Shown: positions 58,714 to 64,000 of the stretch, in pieces | How the letters are laid out: the number at the start of each line of letters is the position of its first letter | Numbering within the stretch: position 1 is the stretch's first letter | NCBI RefSeq assembly: GCF_900156625.1 | Contig: NZ_FTOB01000004.1 | Span: 62,001 to 126,000, forward strand | Direction: 5' to 3' | Source: Zobellia uliginosa | GTDB taxonomy: Bacteria > Bacteroidota > Bacteroidia > Flavobacteriales > Flavobacteriaceae | Length of the DNA stretch: 64,000 nt | The notes under the pieces: generated by a model | The model's database searches: none | Told to the model about the DNA's origin: nothing | The model's input: only the letters and a program-made list of their open reading frames with translations | Program-made: the position numbers and the translations under genes

Positions 58714-59847
58714 ATGAGCGGAATCTATATCCACATCCCTTTTTGCAAACAGGCCTGTCATTATTGCGACTTCCATTTTTCGACCTCCATGGGAAAGAAA
58801 GGGGCAATGGTTGCGGCTTTGCGGAAAGAACTGCGCTTGCGTAAAGACGAGTTCAACGATGAGGTGGTGGAGACTATTTATTTTGGAGGAGGAACGCCGA
58901 GCGTCTTGGAAACCGAGGAAATACAATCCATTATTGATTCGGTTTACGACAATTATAAAGTTGCAGGGGATCCTGAAATCACCTTGGAGGCCAACCCGGA
59001 TGATTTGTCGACGGGGAAGATAATGGCCCTTGCTAAGAGTCCTGTCAATCGTTTAAGTATTGGAATACAGTCCTTTTTTGAAGAAGATTTAAAACTGATG
59101 AACCGGGCACATAATGCCAGTGAAGCGGAGAATTGCATAAGGGAGGCAACCGCCTATTTCGATAATATTTCTATCGATTTGATTTACGGCGTTCCGGATA
59201 TGGACAATGAACGTTGGAAGCATAATATCGACAAAGCCCTTTCCTTTGGTATTCCCCATATTTCGAGTTATGCCCTCACCGTTGAGCCACAAACGGCCCT
59301 TGCTAGTTTTATAAAAAAAGGCTTGGTCAAAAATGTAGATGATGAGGTGGCGCAGGCGCATTTTTATATTTTATCGGAGACCTTGGAGGCTGCCGGGTTT
59401 GAGAGCTACGAAATCTCCAATTTCGGGAAGCCGGGCTATTTTTCAAAAAACAACACGGCCTATTGGCAACAGAAAAAATACTTGGGTATAGGTCCCTCGG
59501 CCCATTCTTATGATGGTGTGCGTAGGGGGTGGAACATCAATAATAATCCGAAATACCTAAGGGCTATCGAAAAAGGGGAGCTTCCTATGGAGACGGAGAC
59601 CCTGTCGGTTACCGATACCTATAACGAATATGTAATGACCGGCCTACGTACCATTTGGGGGGTGTCGCTTTCAAGGATAGCGTCCGATTTTGGTGAGAAC
59701 TATCGTGAGTATGCATTGATGCAGGCCGAAAAACACCTGAGGGACGAATTGCTCCATATTGCGGGAGACACCTTGTTGACTACCAAAAAAGGGCGTTTTT
59801 TGGCAGACGGCCTCGCATCTGACCTTTTTATGGTAAATTTGGGGTAG
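58714..59847 (+). CDS. hemW: HemW-like radical SAM protein
   Basis: 377 aa, shorter than HemN. It opens MSGIYIHIPFCKQACHYCDFHF with the CxxxCxxC radical-SAM motif; the next residue after the third Cys is Asp-Phe, as in HemW, without the extra Cys of HemN. TIYFGGGTPSVLE and LGIGPSAHSYDG follow. HemW is a haem chaperone and lacks coproporphyrinogen oxidase activity. Compare the true hemN at 11871. It is preceded by a 147-bp gap with no clear signal. Confidence 0.9.
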   Translation: MSGIYIHIPFCKQACHYCDFHFSTSMGKKGAMVAALRKELRLRKDEFNDEVVETIYFGGGTPSVLETEEIQSIIDSVYDNYKVAGDPEITLEANPDDLSTGKIMALAKSPVNRLSIGIQSFFEEDLKLMNRAHNASEAENCIREATAYFDNISIDLIYGVPDMDNERWKHNIDKALSFGIPHISSYALTVEPQTALASFIKKGLVKNVDDEVAQAHFYILSETLEAAGFESYEISNFGKPGYFSKNNTAYWQQKKYLGIGPSAHSYDGVRRGWNINNNPKYLRAIEKGELPMETETLSVTDTYNEYVMTGLRTIWGVSLSRIASDFGENYREYALMQAEKHLRDELLHIAGDTLLTTKKGRFLADGLASDLFMVNLG

Positions 59848-59932
59848 GTGTCGGCATATGGCATTGAAAAGGAAAAATAGTGCCTTTTGAGTTTCCGTAG
59901 CTTATGGATGTCCTTAAAACTCAACACATTTT

Positions 59933-60685
59933 ATGATTGCCACAATAAAATATAGAACAAAGAATTACCCGATAGACCTTAGCAAGCCCTTGGATATTTC
60001 CATCGCTATAAAAGGGGGGAGTGAAAACGTAACTGCCTGGTACGTTGCGCCGCCTGAAATTAGGGCACATGAAGAAGATGGTTTTGTGGGTAAGGTGTCT
60101 GAGGGGGCATCGATTAATTTTAACGATATTGCCTTCAATCCCCATGCCCATGGTACCCATACCGAATGTGTCGGGCATATCACGGACGAGTTTCATTCCG
60201 TCAATAAGAACCTAAAGCAATATTTCTTTTTGGCCGAAGTGATTACCATTGCCCCAGAAATGCTTGATGGCGATTTTGTGATTTCAAAAAAGCAGCTAAA
60301 ATACGCTTTGGGCAATAAAAAGAGGGAAGCCTTGGTCATCCGTACCTTGCCCAATTTGAGTCAGAAGAAGTCTAGGCAGTACTCGCATTCGAATCCGCCT
60401 TATCTTACGCAGGAAGCGGCCGAATTTTTGGTGGAAAAGGGAGTCGGGCATTTGCTGGTAGACCTTCCTTCCGTAGATAAGGAAAAAGACAATGGGGCCT
60501 TGGTCGCCCATAAGGCATTTTGGAACTTTAATGGTAAACTTCGCAAGAATGCTACCATAACGGAATTTATTTATGTGCCCAACTCCGTAGGAGATGGCTC
60601 TTACATATTAGACCTACAGGTGGCGCCTTTTGAGAACGACGCTAGCCCCAGTAGGCCGGTACTTTATGAAATTATTAAAAAATGA
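59933..60685 (+). CDS. Cyclase-family metal hydrolase (kynurenine formamidase-like)
   Basis: 250 aa. The metal motif is NPHAHGTHTECVGHI, close to the HxGTHxD...H of the cyclase/formamidase family but with Glu in place of Asp. AEFLVEKGVGHLLVDLPSVDKEKD follows. Members hydrolyse formylkynurenine, isatin or similar amides. The substrate is not known and no tryptophan genes are near. Its 3' end overlaps the next gene by 4 bp. Confidence 0.8.
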   Translation: MIATIKYRTKNYPIDLSKPLDISIAIKGGSENVTAWYVAPPEIRAHEEDGFVGKVSEGASINFNDIAFNPHAHGTHTECVGHITDEFHSVNKNLKQYFFLAEVITIAPEMLDGDFVISKKQLKYALGNKKREALVIRTLPNLSQKKSRQYSHSNPPYLTQEAAEFLVEKGVGHLLVDLPSVDKEKDNGALVAHKAFWNFNGKLRKNATITEFIYVPNSVGDGSYILDLQVAPFENDASPSRPVLYEIIKK

Positions 60686-61032
60686 AAAGACTCTTGAAGG
60701 TTGAGGAATTCTTCATGTTCCTCTTCGGCATTTATCTGTTTAGCCTCTTGCCCTATGCTTGGTGGTGGTTTTTGGCTTTATTGTTGACCCCTGATATTGG
60801 TATGCTCGGCTATCTTTTGGGAAACAAGGCAGGGGCCTTTACCTACAATCTGTTCCATCATAAGGGCATTGCCCTTGTGATCTATATAATTGGGGCGTAT
60901 ATTTCAGAACCGATATTGCAGTTGATAGGGATTATCTTATTTTCGCATGCTGCAATGGATCGTGTTTTCGGTTACGGCCTGAAGTACGACAAAGGATTTA
61001 AATTTACCCACTTGGGGGAAATAGGAAAATAA
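60682..61032 (+). CDS. DUF4260 membrane protein
   Basis: 116 aa with three to four membrane segments and the DUF4260 pattern (LTPDIGMLGYLLGNKAGAF, YNLFHHKG, HAAMDRVFGYGLKY). Function unknown. Overlaps the cyclase gene by 4 bp and is followed after 1 bp by the DUF4230 gene, so they form an operon. Confidence 0.85.
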   Translation: MKRLLKVEEFFMFLFGIYLFSLLPYAWWWFLALLLTPDIGMLGYLLGNKAGAFTYNLFHHKGIALVIYIIGAYISEPILQLIGIILFSHAAMDRVFGYGLKYDKGFKFTHLGEIGK

Positions 61033-61033
61033 C

Positions 61034-61657
61034 ATGGATAATATTTTCGATACCTTCTTAGGCCTGATATTAGGTGCTATTCTCATGTACTGGGTATATT
61101 CCTTTTTGAGGCAGAAAAAGAAGAAAGAGGTCACCAAGCACCAATCTACGGTACTTGTAGATAAGATACAGCGCGTGTGCAAGCTGGTTTCGGTCGAAGG
61201 CGATTTTGCCGAAATCTACCGTTATGAGAATATCAAGGAACGGTTTATGAGCTTAGTGAGCAGCAAGAAAAAAGCCCTGTTGGTCATCAATGCCAAGGCC
61301 CATATCGGATATGACCTGAAAAAAATAAAGATCAAGGCCGATGAGGAGAACAAGCGGATCATACTGACCCATTTTCCAGAGCCGGAAATCTTGTCGATCG
61401 AGCCCGATATCCAGTTTTACGATATTCAGAGCGGGGTGTTCAATTTCTTTTCTTCGGAAGACCTGACCTTATTGAACAAAGAAGCCAAACAACATATCCG
61501 AGAGAAGATCCCGCAAAGCGGATTGATGGAAACGGCCAAAAAGGAAGCCATTCAGGCCGTATTGTTGATCGAGAATATAGTGGAGACCATTGGTTGGAAA
61601 CTTGATTACACGGCTTTGAAAATTACCGAGAAGCAAAAAGAAATGCTCGAAGACTAG
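61034..61657 (+). CDS. DUF4230 protein, membrane-anchored
   Basis: 207 aa. One N-terminal membrane helix (LGLILGAILMYWVYSFL) and a soluble domain with VCKLVSVEGDFAEIYRYEN and KKALLVINAKAHIGYDLKKI, the DUF4230 pattern. Function unknown. Confidence 0.85.
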   Translation: MDNIFDTFLGLILGAILMYWVYSFLRQKKKKEVTKHQSTVLVDKIQRVCKLVSVEGDFAEIYRYENIKERFMSLVSSKKKALLVINAKAHIGYDLKKIKIKADEENKRIILTHFPEPEILSIEPDIQFYDIQSGVFNFFSSEDLTLLNKEAKQHIREKIPQSGLMETAKKEAIQAVLLIENIVETIGWKLDYTALKITEKQKEMLED

Positions 61658-61680
61658 CTTAAATGGTTTATATAAATACA

Positions 61681-62085
61681 ATGATTATGAGAACGTTTAC
61701 TACAGTAATATTATTTTTAACCCTTGCCATTACCGCTAATGGCCAAACAAAGAATGACATGAGAGAGTTTGATCCCCATTTTGCCCATACCGTATTCTTC
61801 TGGTTCAAAAATCCCGATAACCAAGAAGACCGTGCCGCATTTGAAAAATCCTTACAGAAGTTTTTGGATAATTCGGCCTATGCGAAAACCAGCTTTATAG
61901 GCAGGCCGCCCAAAGCTAGCCGTGATGTGGTAGATGGATCTTTTACCTATTCCTTGATCGTAACTTTTGAATCGGCCGAAGCCCAGCAAAAGTACCAAGA
62001 CGAGGCGCCTCACAAGGTGTTTATTGAGGAGTCGAGCCACCTATGGGCCAAGGTAATCGTTTACGATTCAATGGGCGTACAATAA
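61681..62085 (+). CDS. Exported Dabb-domain protein
   Basis: 134 aa from ATG 61681. Signal peptide around MRTFTTVILFLTLAITANGQ. The stress-responsive A/B barrel (Dabb) domain is seen in HFAHTVFFWFKNPDNQEDRAAFEKSLQKFL and SYSLIVTFESAEAQQKYQDEAPHKVFIEE. Members are dimeric small barrels of mostly unknown role. It lies between the DUF4230 gene and the acetyltransferase gene. Confidence 0.82.
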   Translation: MIMRTFTTVILFLTLAITANGQTKNDMREFDPHFAHTVFFWFKNPDNQEDRAAFEKSLQKFLDNSAYAKTSFIGRPPKASRDVVDGSFTYSLIVTFESAEAQQKYQDEAPHKVFIEESSHLWAKVIVYDSMGVQ

Positions 62086-62089
62086 AGGT

Positions 62090-62641
62090 ATGATGGTCTA
62101 TAGGCCTGCCGTGGCCGATGATGCCTTGGCCATTGCGCAATTGCATGCCAAGAGCTGGCAAGAAAACTATCGAGGTGCATTTAGCGACCGTTATTTGGAT
62201 GGAGAGGCCTTAAACGACCGACAAGAGGTTTGGGCCGATAGACTTCGCGACCCTTTTGAGGGCCAGGTCGTTCTGGTAGCGGAGTATAAAGGGAAGATAA
62301 GGGGTTTTGCCTGTGCCTTTATGGATTACGACCCTCTATTCGGAACCTTGCTTGACAATCTGCACGTCTCTAGGGAAGTACAGGGCAAGGGTGTGGGTAG
62401 GCAATTGATGTCTCGCGTGGCCGGTATTTGCTCTGGTCAATATCCGAAATCAGGACTCTTCCTGTGGGTGTTGCGGCAGAATGAAGCGGCACATGCTTTT
62501 TACAAGGCCTGTGGAGGAGAGGAAATGGAAACCGTGGAAGGGTGCGATATTGGCGATAGGCCTATTATGAAAGTCAGGTATCATTGGCCGGAGATAAAAT
62601 CGTTGGTGATAACATCTTCGAATAAGAATGGGGTAAAATGA
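62090..62641 (+). CDS. GNAT-family N-acetyltransferase
   Basis: 183 aa. YRPAVADDALAIAQLHAKSWQENYRGAF opens the fold; the acetyl-CoA loop is VSREVQGKGVGRQLMSRV (Q/RxxGxG/A) and LWVLRQNEAAHAFYKACGGEE follows. The acceptor is unknown. ATGA overlap with the next gene. Confidence 0.9.
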   Translation: MMVYRPAVADDALAIAQLHAKSWQENYRGAFSDRYLDGEALNDRQEVWADRLRDPFEGQVVLVAEYKGKIRGFACAFMDYDPLFGTLLDNLHVSREVQGKGVGRQLMSRVAGICSGQYPKSGLFLWVLRQNEAAHAFYKACGGEEMETVEGCDIGDRPIMKVRYHWPEIKSLVITSSNKNGVK

Positions 62642-62994
62642 ATATAGAACAGTTTCGTGACTATTGCATTGCCAAAAAAGGCGTTACCGAAGCATTTCCT
62701 TTTGATGAAAAAACCTTGGTGTTCAAGGTTATGGGGAAGATGTTCGCCCTGTGTGCGTTAGAGCGGCTACCGTCTCAGGTCAACCTGAAATGTGACCCCG
62801 AGCGTGCCATTGCCCTCAGGGAAGCATATGATGGTCGTATTATACCGGGCTATCATATGAGCAAGGTGCATTGGAATACGCTTCTGTTGGAAAGCCTTCC
62901 TCCCCAACTCATAACCGAACTTATAGATCATTCATATGCATTGGTCATTTCCAAATTCACCAAAAAGCTTAAGGCGGAGTACGATGCCCTTTAA
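62638..62994 (+). CDS. MmcQ/YjbR-family DNA-binding-fold protein
   Basis: 118 aa. MNIEQFRDYCIAKKGVTEAFPFDEKTLVFKVMGKMFALC is the YjbR/CyaY-like start, and GYHMSKVHWNTLLLE its middle motif. Function unknown, often called a DNA-binding protein from structure. Overlaps the acetyltransferase gene by 4 bp. Confidence 0.88.
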   Translation: MNIEQFRDYCIAKKGVTEAFPFDEKTLVFKVMGKMFALCALERLPSQVNLKCDPERAIALREAYDGRIIPGYHMSKVHWNTLLLESLPPQLITELIDHSYALVISKFTKKLKAEYDAL

Positions 62995-63043
62995 AAAAAA
63001 AACGGCTACCCCAATAATTTTATATAAATCCTTGTAGGATACT

Positions 63044-64000
63044 ATGCAGCAATTGAATTCTTTTTACCGTGGTGAAATTGAAAAATACTCCAAAGAATTG
63101 GCGAAAATTAAGAAAAAGCTCTTCGCCTCAAGTATGTTGCGCTTGGCCATATTCGGTGTGGCGGGCTTCGCCATCTATTGGTTTTTTGGCGATTCCAAAT
63201 GGGTTATGGGCGTGATTTTGGTAACGATCGTGCTTTTCCTTTTTCTAGTGACGAGGCATGCGGGACTGCAATATCAGCGTGATAGGCTGATGGCCTTGTT
63301 GCGCATCAATGAAACGGAACTCGATGTATTGGATCGCCGATTTTACGATTTGCCACAAGGGGAAGAATTCAAGGATCCCTTGCATTATTTCAGTCAAGAT
63401 ATTGATCTGTTCGGAAGGGGCTCTTTTTTTCAGTATGCCAACCGCACCGCCCTAAAGCAGGGAGCCGAGACTTTTGCGGCTTTGTTCAAGGCCAATGAAA
63501 TTGAAGGGATTGAACAGAAGCAGGAGGCGATTAAGGAATTGGCCCAAATGCCCGAATGGCGACAGAATTTTTCGGCCATAGCTTCACTTACCAGAACAGA
63601 GGGAAAGACCGATGCCATTGTCAAATGGCTGGCCGACTATACGGCTTTCGTACCGAAAATCATGCGTTACCTGCCCATGGTCTTTTCAGGGGTATCGGCG
63701 TTGTTGTTCGGACTGTATTTTGCCGATCTGGCTCCTGAGTCGGCCTTGATCTTGTGGCTTGTGGTAGGTATGGGCATTACAGGGGTATATACGAAGAAAA
63801 TTACGAAACTCGGTTCCGATGCTTCAAAAGTGCAGAGTACTTTTCAGCAGTACAACAAGTTGCTGACCTTAATCGAAAATACCGAGTTTACTTCCGAGTA
63901 TTTAAAGGATTTAAAAGGCGATGTACTTCATGAACGGGAAAAGACCTCCTTGATCATTGCCCAATTCTCGAAACAGCTCAACAGTCTCGACAAAAACAAC
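63044..64000 (+). CDS. MutS-family membrane protein (N-terminal part, cut by window edge)
   Basis: Read by eye from ATG 63044; 319 codons without a stop to the window end. The N-terminus has a coiled-coil-like stretch (YRGEIEKYSKELAKIKKKL), two adjacent membrane helices near residues 27-65, and later two more (about 205-245). The part between (RRFYDLPQGEEFKDPLHYFSQDIDLFGRGSFFQYANRTAL) matches the clamp/connector start of the membrane-anchored MutS-related proteins of Bacteroidota. The ATPase domain lies beyond the window. Function of these is unproven and is not standard mismatch repair. Confidence 0.8.
   Translation, partial: MQQLNSFYRGEIEKYSKELAKIKKKLFASSMLRLAIFGVAGFAIYWFFGDSKWVMGVILVTIVLFLFLVTRHAGLQYQRDRLMALLRINETELDVLDRRFYDLPQGEEFKDPLHYFSQDIDLFGRGSFFQYANRTALKQGAETFAALFKANEIEGIEQKQEAIKELAQMPEWRQNFSAIASLTRTEGKTDAIVKWLADYTAFVPKIMRYLPMVFSGVSALLFGLYFADLAPESALILWLVVGMGITGVYTKKITKLGSDASKVQSTFQQYNKLLTLIENTEFTSEYLKDLKGDVLHEREKTSLIIAQFSKQLNSLDKNN

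Noticed and set aside
1-64000. CRISPR array, tRNA, rRNA, insertion sequence, prophage or toxin-antitoxin pair
   Set aside because: No regularly spaced repeats, no cloverleaf or rRNA stretches, no transposase or integrase-like proteins were recognised on either strand.

Overview
The window reads as chromosome of a marine flavobacterium (Bacteroidota, Flavobacteriaceae). The grounds are promoters of the TAnnTTTG type with no clear Shine-Dalgarno sites, a TonB-dependent receptor with an N-terminal carboxypeptidase-regulatory-like domain, a fused CcoN-CcoO oxidase subunit, the long Bacteroidota form of urocanase, a Sec/lipoprotein-type (clade II) nitrous oxide reductase and flavobacterial DUF families. 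A vanadium-haloperoxidase-family enzyme and a probable glycosylglycerate utilisation locus fit an alga-associated life of the Zobellia/Maribacter kind. That genus-level guess is inference.

Layout. 1-2.5 kb: sugar kinase (cut by the window edge) plus nucleotidyltransferase, and a WYL regulator. 2.5-10.9 kb: LacI regulator, LacI-type operator, TonB-dependent receptor, GH63 glycosidase, sodium:solute symporter and glycerate kinase, best read as uptake and hydrolysis of mannosylglycerate or glucosylglycerate with phosphorylation of the released glycerate. 11-14 kb: DinB protein, small protein, hemN, universal stress protein. 14.2-15.5 kb: secreted Gfo/Idh/MocA oxidoreductase. 15.7-24.1 kb: nos cluster (cytochrome c, nosZ, membrane protein, nosL, FMN-barrel protein, nosD, nosF, nosY, membrane protein). 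24.1-27.9 kb: ferredoxin, membrane protein, Ric/ScdA, Rrf2 regulator, truncated haemoglobin and CoA hydrolase, a nitrosative-stress/low-oxygen group. 28-29.5 kb: haloperoxidase-family protein. 29.5-39.4 kb: cbb3 oxidase operon (ccoS-NO-Q-P-G-H plus a SafE-like protein), DoxX protein and the ccoI copper ATPase. 39.5-42.7 kb: Crp/Fnr regulator, universal stress protein, type II NADH dehydrogenase. 42.7-43.2 kb: intergenic region with a candidate small RNA. 43.3-51.2 kb: homogentisate dioxygenase and the histidine-utilisation operon hutHIUG with a divergent LysR regulator. 51.2-64 kb: nitroreductase, serine hydrolase, BlaI/M56 sensor system, TPR protein, ruvC, hemW-like gene, several small conserved genes and the start of a MutS-family membrane protein.

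The strongest regulatory signal is a 14-bp dyad of the type CTGAyaTaTaTCAT, found six times, upstream of hemN, nos, the CoA hydrolase, the cbb3 operon, ccoI/fnr (one shared site) and a usp gene. In all seven promoter directions the dyad begins exactly 36 nt before a TAnnTTTG-like -7 element. This ties the micro-oxic and N2O-respiration genes into one regulon, plausibly run by the Crp/Fnr protein encoded at 39546. A second dyad (rGAyAwwwwTrTCC type) occurs before the Rrf2 gene, before ric and in the nos promoter. A third family, AACTAnnnnnnTAGTT, occurs three times around the blaI promoter.

No rRNA, tRNA, CRISPR array, insertion sequence or phage gene was seen.
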